Shown: piece after piece, positions 42,221 through 53,175 of the stretch
How the letters are laid out: the number at the start of each line of letters is the position of its first letter
Numbering within the stretch: position 1 is the first letter of the stretch
From: Bimastos eiseni
Taxonomy: Eukaryota > Annelida > Clitellata > Crassiclitellata > Lumbricidae
Direction: 5' to 3'
NCBI GenBank assembly: GCA_959347315.1
Contig: OY365811.1
Coordinates: forward strand, 34,227,910 to 34,291,909
DNA: 64,000 bases
Notes under the pieces: generated by a model
Database searches by the model: none
What the model was told of the DNA's origin: nothing
The model's input: only the letters and a program-made list of their open reading frames with translations
Position numbers and translations under genes: made by a program

Positions 42221-43964
42221 CTGTCTTGTTGTGTCGTATACTCTATAAGTGTGGAGTTTGTTGAAGATATTCAACCAGAATTAATTTATGTGACAGCTTC
42301 AACACTTATCTGGTTTGTGTGAACCGTATTAGTGAATGTTTGTTCTTCAACTAAAGAACTAATGTATGCACTTCATTGCTTGCTTCTGCAAACGTGATTC
42401 TTCATTTCTTCATTTTCTTTCAGATATTTACAGATTCCAAAATGTTCATGATTCTCTCATTGCTCTGTATAGATTGTCTGTATAAGTATATAAGTAGTCA
42501 TGTGTTACTATATCAGCCAGTGCGTTTTCTAGCTAACGCGCCGGAACGGCGTTCTGGCATCTTTTTTCAATTCCTAAAAAAGTTAAAAGGTGCCACACAA
42601 TTTATGTTCAATGCTGCCATAAAATGATTTTTAAACTATAGGTTTTGTTTTTGGCTTTTTATAGATGCCTGACTGGACTGTTATGTTCTAACTTCTAAAC
42701 CAGTAAACAGACGAACTCTGTGCTTCCTGTTTGGTATTATATAAAATGTGACCACGGTAAATATTTCACCATATCAATTGTTGCCTGTTATCGGCATTGT
42801 AAATTAATAAATATATTTGAAAATAAAGTTTAATAAAATTAATTTGGAAAATGAATAAATTAAATAAAAATATAAACACAAATTTTAAAGTGAAAATTTT
42901 TTGCATTCTCAAATTTATAAGTGTTTAAATAGTGATCATAGTGTCCTATCAAATTTATTTTATGTGGTTGCTAATTTCGACAATACTGATGTTCGAGCAC
43001 ATTTTTTCCTAGAAAAAAAGCATTCCTAGAAAAAAAGCATTGCTATCAACAGATGTATTGTAGCATAGCTGTTTTACATATTAATAATAGAAATGTTTGT
43101 CGCTCTGTGACAGGATGTGATTCCCACTGCTTCATTTGCTAGGCAGAAAGTGCATCAATGTCATCGCATGCGTGTGCCATCTAATGAATGATGCAGGAAG
43201 GGGATGGAAGTTTGAGCAGAGGGGGCAAGGAGGAGAAGAGAAGGTGAGAAGAAGGGAAGCAGAGGAGGGGAGGAGAAGGAGGTGGGAAGGGAGGGCAAAG
43301 GAACTACGCTTTACCATCCTAGGACGAGCAGTCATCTAGTCTTTTATAGTCATGTACATCTAATACACATGACTAATGTAAGATCTTTTTTGTTCAGCAT
43401 CTATAATTCACTGAAACTTTACAGGAAATGAATACTAGTGTTCAAAATAAAGACATTGCACAAATGACTATCTGTTGATTACTGTGGAATGTAGCACTTA
43501 AATGTTTAGAGATTTAATAGAATAAAAGTTTAAAATGTTGATGCAGTGTGACATTAAACGGGTATTTGTCTTACAAGACAAATAGGATCACAGCTTCACA
43601 TTATGACAAGACTTTTGACCTTTTTGGCATAGACGTTTATAGAATAGAATCATTGAAATATAAATTTTGCTGTTTCTGAATATGTTTAGGCGTATGTGCC
43701 TAAAGTAATTATGACTATTTTAATTAATATTTGTGGAAACAAAGAAATAAAGATTTCTGTCTGGTTAAAGCTGAAAGTTGCATACTGTGATATATGGGAA
43801 TGTCAACATAACCTGGTTGAAGCATTTAACCTAAAATCTATTAAGCTTTGAAGCTTGAACATAGTAGGCCTATATTGCATAGAACGAGAATTTGTGACTC
43901 GAGGGTTTAATATTCGTGAATGTTATGGCATTTTTAATATTCGCAAATGTTAGTGGTTCTGCAT

Positions 43965-44160
43965 CGACAGTCCAAAGGTTCGATAGTCTGAAGGTTCTAT
44001 AGTCCGAAGGTTCGATAGTCCGAATTGAGGTTCGGTAATCTGAAAAAAATGTCTAGTCCGAAGATTTTCGGATTATCGAACCTTCGGACTATCGAACCCT
44101 AGGCACTCTCTAGCTTACATTAATCTTTGGACTATCGAACCTTCGGATTATCGAACGGTC
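43965..44160. repeat. Fold-back repeat of TTCGATAGTCCGAAGG units
   Basis: The left arm repeats ggttcgatagtccgaa in one direction (43978-44042). The right arm repeats its reverse complement (44060-44098 and 44130-44156). A transcript could form a long hairpin. The unit is itself nearly palindromic (TTCGGAC/GTCCGAA). It lies between ZNF318 and CCDC59. Confidence 0.7.
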
Positions 44161-44685
44161 CCCATATTAGTTGCTGACGTGCTCCGACCACACTGTTTAC
44201 GTTTTGTATGCAAGTTTAATTATAGGTTGTAAGTCTTAAATTTAGCGTGTGCCTGAAAACGCGTAAAAATCAGAGATCGTGGTTCAGAGTCGAGGCTGTC
44301 GATTACAAAGAGACACAACTGTTGAATGGGAAGAGTTGACTGAAGCTGAGGGCGAAGAGGATCAGAACGGAGACAGATTAGCTATTTTGATGGCCTACCA
44401 ATAGTGTCCGTCAAGTGGCTAATGGGTCTAATAATCTTCGTTTATTGATGTAAAACTGACACAGCGATGATTACAAATAGGCCATAGTTTGAACGGATCA
44501 CGAGTTATTACCGCAGTTTAATTAAATTGTACGGCAGCTGTGTATGACTTAAAGCGTCCTACATATAACAGCAAGATGGCCAATTAGCATTTACACTGCA
44601 TCCACTCTGGACGTCCGGAAAAATTTCACTTTTCAAAATGACAAGCCGCAGTATGATTGCGAACACAGTGTGAACGAATGATGAC

Positions 44686-44882
44686 GAGGAGTCGAATTTA
44701 ACTGTCGGCAGCCATGCACGTTTCTAATTACGTTATAATTTGACCAACGCCGCCCTAAGAATGCCGCCGCCTTGTAAAAGGATTAGTCAACTTCGGAGGA
44801 TACGGGAATCAAACTCGTTTCCTTGGTTCTGCGCTCCAGTGTGTCATCCATTACTGTACCGACGTATTAGTTAGCTATGATA
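44686..44882 (-). mobile_element. tRNA-derived SINE, copy 2 (minus)
   Basis: The minus strand carries a tRNA-like head with an A-box region around 44851-44832 and a B box GAGTTTGATTCCC near 44815-44803. The downstream body shares block order with 1755-1929 (gtcaac, tttgaccaa, ggagtcg on the plus strand). Two copies sharing body and head support a SINE rather than a tRNA gene. Confidence 0.6.
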
Positions 44883-45346
44883 TACAACGCATCGAAATTT
44901 TTACGTACAATTGTGCTGACTGCCTTAAACAGCAGCTCTTGTCGTGGATCAAGCCCTGCTAGTTGCATATAGTAATTCTGTTCAATGTCGTGGATAATCC
45001 TTGGGTGCGAGCGGTGCTTACTTGAACCAGCTCACCCAAACCGGATGCACATTGGTCTTGTTTTGCATATTAAATGTATTGGGTCAGTTTTTGTATACTG
45101 AATCAATAGAGAAAGTTTTTTGCGATTTAAAGTAGTTCAGTTAGCGAGATTCGTTCCTAGGTACGTGCTTTGAATGTCTAATAAGCTTTGTTGTATTTAT
45201 GTTGACAATTACAAGTAGCGTGGCAAATATGTGCAATGCTTCTGCGGCGGAAGCTTCCGCCACGCAACGCATGCAGAAATCATGAATGGGGTGGGAGGCT
45301 GTTTACCACGTTTTATAGTGACAACACGATAAAACCATGCTTAGAT

Positions 45347-46371
45347 GATAAAGGTACATTTTAGCATATTTTATGGTAATTTTTCGTTTTAGCGTTACAA
45401 ATTCATCCATTTTATCGTTTTAGCGCCCCAAATTCATTGCACCTGATTATGGCGGCCTCGTGCATGGTTGCCTGTTGTGGCATCATACAATTCCTTTCAT
45501 CATAACCAGCTTCCATTTAAACATAATTCCTTTGGTAAAAATGTATTTTAGTGTATTTTATTATACCATGGGGCTTCTAATTTATTTTAGCGTATTTTAT
45601 TATTTTAGTGAGTAGATGTCCAACTGTAGCTTCAATGGAGGCGGGATCGATGAAAAAGTATAATGTGCAAGTAGAAACTGCATTGATGAAAGAAATCATG
45701 CTTAAATGGAAGCTGGATTGATGAAAATATTATGCTTGATTGATGCAAGACTGTCATTATGATGGACGTGGAATCAATGTAAACAAGGCCGTGTACGCGT
45801 GCAAAAACACGATTGATGAAAGGAAATATACTTAAATAGAAGCTGGATTGACAAAGATGAATATGCATGAATGGAAGCTGAATCGGTGAAAATATCATGC
45901 ATACTTAGAAGTTTGATTGATGACAAATGGCATCGCGGTGAAATCTAGTGGAATTTCTGATCAACATTTTGTTTAATTAGGTACTCTAAAACACGCTTTT
46001 AAAATTACTTTTGATTGAGCTTCCATTTAAAGCATAATTATTATCATCAAACCAGTTTCTACTTACAAAATACGCGTCACAATGAAGGAAATAATTAAAT
46101 ACGCTATTAAGTTGAAGCTGGATTTATGACAGAATGTTTTTACGATGGAAGTGGCGTCGAAGAAAAGAAGACTGTGCACAGAAACTTGGATTGATGAAAA
46201 GGATCATATGCCTAAGCAGAAACTGGATTGATGAAAAAAATTCAGCTGTTTTGGGACAGTTCAACATTTTTCTTTAGTACATTGCTTGTAACAATGCTAA
46301 TAATAATTAAATACTCTATTTTTTCTGATCAAAATTACGTTAAATTAAATACGCTGATACGCACCTTTACC
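45347..46371. mobile_element. Inverted-repeat element, same family, copy 2 (composite)
   Basis: The ends GATAAAGGTACATTTTAGCA and (reverse complement) GGTAAAGGTGCGTATCAGCG are diverged inverted repeats. The flanks gcttagat and ctttagat agree at 6 of 8 positions. The interior carries the same gaagctggattgatgaaa motif many times and a second, internal set of TIR-like sequence near 45538-45610. The copy therefore looks like one element fused with part of another. Confidence 0.65.
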
Positions 46372-46445
46372 CTTTAGATTGGTATATGACTGTCTTCAAT
46401 GCGTTACTCTCTATTAGCAAGTAGGCAGACTACCAGTGTCAAAGA

Positions 46446-46560
46446 TCAATCAATCAATCAATAATACTTGATATAGCGCCCCTCCAAGATATCTACTCAA
46501 AGATGACTGTCATAATCCCAGGTTTCATTCAAGCAAAAATTATTCTTGTCAATTAAGATT
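46446..46560 (-). mobile_element. LINE 3' end, minus orientation
   Basis: On the plus strand, (TCAA)n at 46446-46461 leads into ttgatatagcgcccctcc, the reverse complement of the GCGCTATATAA-type 3' end shared by several LINE fragments here. Only the 3' end is preserved. Confidence 0.55.
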
Positions 46561-47717
46561 CTAGGTAAATGTGAAAAATACATTCCCTATAGTAAACACT
46601 AAATAATAGAGTGTTGATGCCTAACCAGATGCATCTCACAATGCAACACACTAAGTAAGTAAGTACAAAAGGCAACTTATTTTAAGAAACAAACCAGAAC
46701 ATAACAAACAGAGAAGAATGTTAGCAATATTGTGAAATGCTCTTTGCCAAACAAGCTCACAAAGATATGTTTGAAGCAAGTGTTGAGTTTGTCAAGATTT
46801 GCAGTTTCCTTTTCGCATGCATCCTGATTCCTCATGTGCTGCAGGTTTTATGTTTGTTTTGCATCAGTGTGGAATTTAAGGAATTTCCTTTCATGTTTAA
46901 ATTTTACAAAATGCATTTACATGTGATCTGTCAAGTTTACCAACTGGAATAAACTTGCCATTCATTAGACATTATGAGTTCCCACATGTCTGCCACATAA
47001 ATTTCAGTTTTCACCTAAAGTTGTAAATATTATGTTCATTACTCATATCTTATTACTTCAAGGAATTCTGTGTTGTGAGGCCACAGTGCTATTTTCTAGC
47101 CAAGTCTCTGACAGTCATTGTATTTATACAGTGATTGGTTGTAGGCGACCCAAAATCAATGATAATCGGTTTGATTTCACATTTGACTGTTTAAGTTTCT
47201 GGAGTGGCCATACTGTAGATGCATAGGTAGTTTTAGCATCGGAAGTTCACAGCCTTTGTGAAGGATGCTCGGTTTTTGGTTGTGCAGAGCAGAGGATTTA
47301 GCCATTTTTTTTGTAGAATTAGGTTCCTGATTGACTGACGAGCAGTGACATTGAATTATGAGCTCATCATTTTAACCCATTTTGCCAGGAACGCACGCTG
47401 TGTCGAATAAATAAGCGACTTGCATATTTATTGACAAAACAATTCAGAATGCTCAAATCATAACTTTACCAATATGTAATCGGTTGAATGCAAAAAATGA
47501 TTCAATTTAGTTTTTATTTCTTTTCCTATGTAAAAGTTCATATGCAAAAGTTGTTTGTGTGTGTTACAGAATCAGAGACTGTGTTTCAAAGCATTAAATA
47601 AATTTGAATGTAGGCAACTTTAGTTCACAATATTATTAGCAACACATTTCATTAGCCTGGACAATATTTGTGCCAATAAGGCATGTCTAGTGAGAATATG
47701 ATTTATCTTTGTTGCAG

Positions 47718-50321
47718 TCGGAATGGGAAAATTCAAGAATAACAAACCACAATGGAAGAAATCAGCAAGAGAGAAGAAGGCCGCAAAATATAAGAATTAT
47801 ATTGGAAACAAAGTTGAAGGTATCTTTTTCGAAGTGACTGCTCACAGGCCCTATCAGAAGGGAAGCAAGAGATCTCTTAACCTTTGTAAACCTCATATCC
47901 TCAGATTGCCTCTCACAGACTATGTGATAGCCTTGCTGTCAGAATAGCAGAGTTTTAGCTCTATTGCTCAAATGTATTGTAAGGTAGCATGAACTGTGTG
48001 TGTATAAATCTAAAATGTGATGACAGCTTTGTGTGATTCTTTACAGGGTTTTGAGACACCCTGAGCCTTTTGACAATCAAGTTTTTAATGCACATTTGAT
48101 TGATACAATTTCATATTTTTTGGGTTTGCATAGTTTTCTAAATTTTTGGTTTTATATATTTCAGGGGATTGGTGTGAATACATTATCTGAGTCATTCTTT
48201 TAATCCTTTAACACTGAGGGTTAATATGCCCATGGACACCGACTAGTTTATTCTTATTCTTAGGTAGTTGCTCTGTCCAATTTCTAAATTCCAAATGATC
48301 CAAGGATAAGCTGCATAGTTGTTTAATGTCCATGTGAATGAATTCAAGTGAGTGCTCTAATTGTTTCTTTGTGTTAAGGTCAGGGATTTGCCGACATTCG
48401 AAAAAAGAAGATTCTTTCGGAGTACCGGCAGGTATTGTCCGAGGAGGCTAAGAACTTGAAAGAATGGTCCAAGAAAGTGAAACGGATCTACAAGGAAGAA
48501 ACGAGTGATGAAGAAAGCAATAAGGATGTGGAAACATCTGATCATGGCGGTGAAAGAAAGTCATATACTTCTAAACAGAAGTCAGTATTAAACTTATTGT
48601 GCAAGTTCTGAGTAATTTAAGAGGCATTCTCTTACAATGTCACTGTGTAGCTACTTTGAGCAAGTCCTTCACGCACAATTGCTCAGTTGCACTGCAGTTG
48701 CGCCGTCGAGGCGTGTGCACTTCTGAGCAAAATATGTTGGAAGAAGGGCAATATCAAATTTCAGGAATTTCAAATGTATGGCCCCTTAATGTGTATCAAG
48801 TGATAGTTGCTGTTGTTGCTATCTGACTAAATGTGATGTCTAGGTATATGTAAATGAAGTTCTGATCATTATGACAGTTGGTAATTATAATGTCATTTGG
48901 ATATAAGTTTTAGACTTGTGTTTCAACATTTTAGTTTCTCTAATCTACTGGATTTTGACCAAGCTTCTTCTCCAGCAGATTATGTTTGTTGGCTGTCATT
49001 TCACTTCAGTTTTAATTAGGATATTACTTATTCAGCTTCACCTCACATTACAACTTTGATGGCTACAGACATTGGACCAGGAGACTGTTTATTGGTGACA
49101 GTTTATTTGGAAAGGAAATTAGTTGTTACAATTTAAGGCTGGGCTGGAGCTGTAATGCATTATATTATGTCTGTGCAGGGGCAAAGGGAAAATGAAAAAG
49201 GTTTCCGTTTTTCACAAGGAAGCAAAAGAATTGGAGATATCTCGACAGTTGAAAGAACAGAAAAAACAAGTGAGAAATGTTGATTTTTTAATTATTTATT
49301 TGTGCCTCTGATTTTCTTTAATGCCTTGGGACATCTTGTACTGTTAGTAGCATGGGGAAAGATTACATTTAATTTAATGTGGTCTAGGCATAGTCTACAG
49401 TAGTCTATGAAGTCACTAAGTTGATTTGATGATGAGGAGTTCTCTGCCCGAAGGCAGGTATATTGGCTTATATGCCACCTGAGGATGAAATGATTGAAGT
49501 GGTATCACGTTGCTTCCTCACAGACAATTATTTGTGAACAACTATGGTTGCTACACTGGGGCATGAGGTTAGGTCCTTATCCAGAAATTAAAGTGTAGGG
49601 CATCCAAAAGCATACAAACTTCGAGGCTGTGACCGCTCAATGCCGTGAACACACGAAGTCGCAAATGACCGAAGCCACGACCGTACAAGTCCAGCTAAAT
49701 GACCTGTGGGTTTTGATCCCATTTGTAACAGTTTTGCTTTGCATTCAATGTTACAAACAAGAAGTCTACTGACTGCAGATGATGAGAGGAATGGATTTTA
49801 TTTGATATCATATTTAACATAAATGATTTCAAAATGACGAACTGTTTTTCAATCACATCCATGCACAATTTTTGCTCGTCCAGTATAATTTCCATCTGTC
49901 CTTTGGCTAAGGGTCTCCTTGTGGAAGATTTTAACCTGCTACCCTCCTGTTACATGGCACAGAAAATAGTGATGCATCACTATGACCCAGTGATTTGAAT
50001 CAAACCTATTTTCATGCTTTTAGACTGCAGTTAATTTTGTGTCTCAGCTTAAAAATTCTTTCTGTCTCGTTTTTGTCTGAAAACTGTGATTGACCCAAAT
50101 GTGCTGCTGCTGTACTGAAAATTTAAAGTGAGTTATTTATATTTATGCAGGATAGAGAACGGCAGCAGAAAGAACGGGAAGAAGCCCTAGAGCGGTACAG
50201 GAAAAATAAAGAAAAAACGTACAATGCTTTCAAGAAGACAAACTACAAAGGACAGCCCTTCATGGGAGCACGTGTCAAACTCCTACTCGACAAAATACAA
50301 ATGACAGATTCTGCCAAATAA
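47718..50321 (+). CDS. CCDC59: CCDC59 / TAP26 (Fyv7-like rRNA-processing factor)
   Basis: Four coding exons: 47718-47819 (ATG 47723), 48379-48580, 49179-49269, 50151-50321 (TAA), with consistent phases and 186 residues (human TAP26 is 241). The first exon opens after an acceptor (gttgcag) five bases before the ATG, so a 5' untranslated exon lies upstream. Seen: a basic N-terminus, GQGFADIRKKKI matching the family GQGFAFRRK block, a Lys/Glu-rich coiled middle, and the C-terminal signature KGQPFMGARVKLLLDKIQ, which aligns with the conserved end of the family. Known: CCDC59 binds TTF-1 (NKX2-1), and the yeast homologue Fyv7 acts in small-subunit pre-rRNA processing. If exon 1 is retained into intron 1 the frame stays open to 47947, but that extension lacks family similarity. 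Confidence 0.87.
48655..48735 (+). repeat. Dispersed repeat with palindromic core, copy 2
   Basis: It shares agcaagtc, gttgcactgcagttgc and gaggcgtgtgcac with the minus strand of 6720-6830. It lies just after CCDC59 exon 2. Confidence 0.45.
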
Positions 50322-50754
50322 TTGGACCATGAAACGGATTTATGTTGCTATATTATATGCTTTAAAAATTATGAAGTTTGTTTTTTTAAATGCACATGAT
50401 GATTGGTGATATAAGTATAGTCCTTGTTATGGGATGTGATGTCGAGTACACACTACTTTGAGGCAAACCATGGGGCAGTTGACTACACCACAATTAAACA
50501 AGACTACAAAACACCAGAGGATTTCTGAATGTTTGACAAGACCCTAACCCTAGGATGCACTGACATTTTTTGACAGTGGCAATCATCATATAGCCCTTTG
50601 GCACATCTGCAGGTGTTTTAATTCTTGCGTTGGCTTCATACATCTATGTGGAGAGAATGTTCTACCTCTGTGGCCTCTTGACTGCAGTAAGCAGGATTAG
50701 AATGAGCCACAACATGGAGATGAGGGTTTTTCCTCAACAAACAGCTTGTGAATT

Positions 50755-50870
50755 ATTTCATGGATACCATTCACCTCAGCCGTCTGTCTGCCTATTCTGG
50801 CTCTTGACCCTGTCTGTACCTGTCTATTTTGTTTTGATCAAGCGCCTGTGAATATAAGCTAGATTTACGA
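50755..50870 (+). repeat. Dispersed repeat, second copy of 26640-26795
   Basis: Same block order as 26640-26795, in the CCDC59 3' flank. It may lie in the untranslated region, depending on where the transcript ends. Confidence 0.5.
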
Positions 50871-51576
50871 TTGCGAACAGTTCTGATAACAGGTCATCAG
50901 TTGTACACCCTTGCTGTTGTCTGTCAATGCATATAATTTTATCTATGTAGAGATCAACACTAATTTTCCAATAGGCCTAACTGAACTGAAAACGAAAATT
51001 ATCTCAAACCAAAAAATTGAACTTAAATAGAAACTATGTACCCAAAACTGAAACTGCAATTATTTTCAAAACTGAAATATTGCTCAGTGCCATTTCTTTG
51101 CATGAGTCTTGAACTGGAATAGAACCATGCAGCTGATTTTATATCTCCTTCGATTGTGTCTTGACTGAGCGGCGTGTGTACCGTGAATATGCTGATCCCA
51201 GGATCCGGTGGGAGAACCCTGTACTTGTAAAGGATGTGTGCAATGAGGATGGGCGGTCTTCCATATACAGACAATGGGAGCGAGGGACTATCACCAGTGT
51301 GGGACATCCACACTTCATTTGGTTCATGGTTATTTAAGTGAAATCGTATTGAACACTAAGCCTATTGTATTATAAGGCAGTGGCACCAACTACAGACTTC
51401 AGTCAAAGCTGATAATATGATTATAAGGTGTAGTCATTACCTTCTAGAAAGCAATGGTGTAGTCTGTTCTGTATTTATTGATTCGTCAATTGTAATTTTC
51501 TGTCATCAGTTGTTTGCGCCACATTTAAAGTAGCACATCTTTCAAAAAGATTGAAGATCATAGAACTAGTAGTTTA

Positions 51577-51745
51577 GGCCCATTAATTTAATGATGCTAT
51601 TCACGATGTTGGCGTCTCAGAACGCTCGCTTGTTTTGGCGTGAGGACGTCCGCAAATGGGTACTGGAGCATAAGGCTAGATGATGGACGTGGGGATGGGG
51701 TTGCAAAGTTAGCACTTTATGCGGGTATCTTTTATGGACGGCCCC
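51577..51745. mobile_element. Possible short MITE related to the 23566/27827 family
   Basis: The left end ggcccattaattta and the right end tatggacggcccc are imperfect inverted repeats resembling the ends of the MITEs at 23566 and 27827. The flanks show TTTA on both sides (51573-51576 and 51746-51749). The interior is unlike the other copies, so membership rests on the ends only. Confidence 0.35.
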
Positions 51746-51769
51746 TTTAGGCGCATACATATATCTCGA

Positions 51770-51900
51770 GTTTCAATTATTATCAAGCAGCCAATTAAAC
51801 TTGATAAAGCGCCTCTTCAGGACATCTACTCTGGGCTAGCCTACGTGATGTCAAATGTCATTTCAATAAGTATTAAAACAGTTAGCAAAACAGTAAGCTA
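51770..51900 (-). mobile_element. LINE 3'-end remnant (minus)
   Basis: The plus strand shows aacttgataaagcgcctctt followed by a remnant resembling the minus-oriented end at 46446. It is short and degenerate. Confidence 0.35.
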
Positions 51901-52281
51901 GAGAAATGCTAACAGATGGCATAGATGTTCAGAGTCTCTGGGCTAATCTGGGTCAATTTGCGATAACTTTTGCGCTATATTATGAGATCAAGTTTGCAAG
52001 AATTAGGCTGTGTCATTATTCCTGATGCATGCTCAGTGTCAAACCGAGGAGACAGACTGTGCCGCGCCGAAAAGTAGATTAATAATATTGCGCTAAATAA
52101 AATGGAATTATTGGGAGTACGGAGCATCATCGCTAGCGGTTCATCCAAGCAATGTCAAATCCAATGGTCAAATCATAGAGAAGTGGAAGTCTGCTGCCAG
52201 CGCTCAGTCTGTGCAGCAAGCGCTGAAATGTGTTTGCGCCAGCGCTGTGTATTCTGCAGCTGGTGAGACGACGGACACCAG

Positions 52282-52626
52282 TCAACGGTCGTGGTAGGCA
52301 AACCGAAGAGTCTTAACGATCGGAATACGAGATGACAGTGATAAATTCAGCCACGATGAGGAATATCTGTCTCCCGATGCCTTCTCTCCAAATGATAAAG
52401 CTACGATTGCCGTTGGGATCCTCGACGGCATCCCCCGAGGTCTGACATCTTCAGGTGGGTCGATGTTTTCAACTGGTAACAGCGGCACCAGCTTTTGTAT
52501 CGGGCTGCTGATGCCAATGAAACCCTTGACGACGTCACGAGTCGTGACCTGATCGTGACGGCAAATGTGATTCAGCCCTACTAGATTCGTTAAACATGAA
52601 ACAATGGCGAGTATACGGACTGCCAT
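52282..52626 (-). CDS. Candidate short secreted protein, unrecognised
   Basis: A 114-residue ORF begins with a signal-peptide-like segment: Met, Arg near the start, hydrophobic residues 4-20, and a possible cleavage near NHIC. The remainder is hydrophilic and rich in Pro, Ser and Arg. The region is noticeably more GC-rich than its neighbours and free of recognised repeats. I do not recognise a family. There are single basic residues but no Lys-Arg pairs typical of neuropeptide precursors, and only two Cys. It could be a single-exon gene, a first exon, or chance. It is not part of the neighbouring retrotransposon. Confidence 0.3.
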   Translation of the reverse strand: MAVRILAIVSCLTNLVGLNHICRHDQVTTRDVVKGFIGISSPIQKLVPLLPVENIDPPEDVRPRGMPSRIPTAIVALSFGEKASGDRYSSSWLNLSLSSRIPIVKTLRFAYHDR

Positions 52627-53175
52627 AGGATGTCGCTGTTGTCTTTCTGGACCTGAGTCAGGCTGAGTGACCGGAAATTTAATAAATGCAGTGGTATGGA
52701 CTTACAGTTAGGCCTGGTACTGATATACTAGGGATATGAAACTGACGAAAACTTGGTCATTAACCTAGATTTTGTGTGTGTGACTACACCCTGGACTTTT
52801 GCAGGATAAGTCACTGCATTTGTTTTTGTTAATGAAATAAAAATGACTTAATATAATTTATGACTTGCAATATAAATAGCATGTGTTCAAAAGAAGAATT
52901 TTAACTGGAACAGCATAAATTTGGATGAACTTTTTGGAGATTATGCATTCAAAGTCACCCGGATGTCACTTTTTCATTACATAGCCGATCACAGACATCG
53001 CCCGCAATGTATCAGAAAATATGATCACTGATTGGCCGACATGTTGCAGCTTCATATCCCTTCCATATTAAACACAGGTTAGGCCTACATAATATCAGGT
53101 GCAATAGGCTGCATTACATAGCACCTGCTCAATATTACATATCTGCTCTGAGGCACTCTAAGCCCCATAGTTAAG

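Larger units (their letters stand above)
41861..47717. other. Intergenic: ZNF318 3' UTR to CCDC59
   Basis: Holds the ZNF318 3' untranslated region, the fold-back at 43965, a SINE at 44686, the composite element at 45347 and a LINE end at 46446. A short open stretch without Met (44262-44404, ending in LAILMAYQ) is not convincing. The CCDC59 5' exon should lie near the right end. Confidence 0.55.

Noticed and set aside
42515..42600. GC-rich fold-back (cgccggaacggcg) in the ZNF318 3' flank
   Set aside because: A hAT-like end was considered, but no partner end or target duplication was found.
44262..44404. Open stretch ending LAILMAYQ
   Set aside because: It has no initiator Met and no convincing acceptor, and is too short to distinguish from chance.
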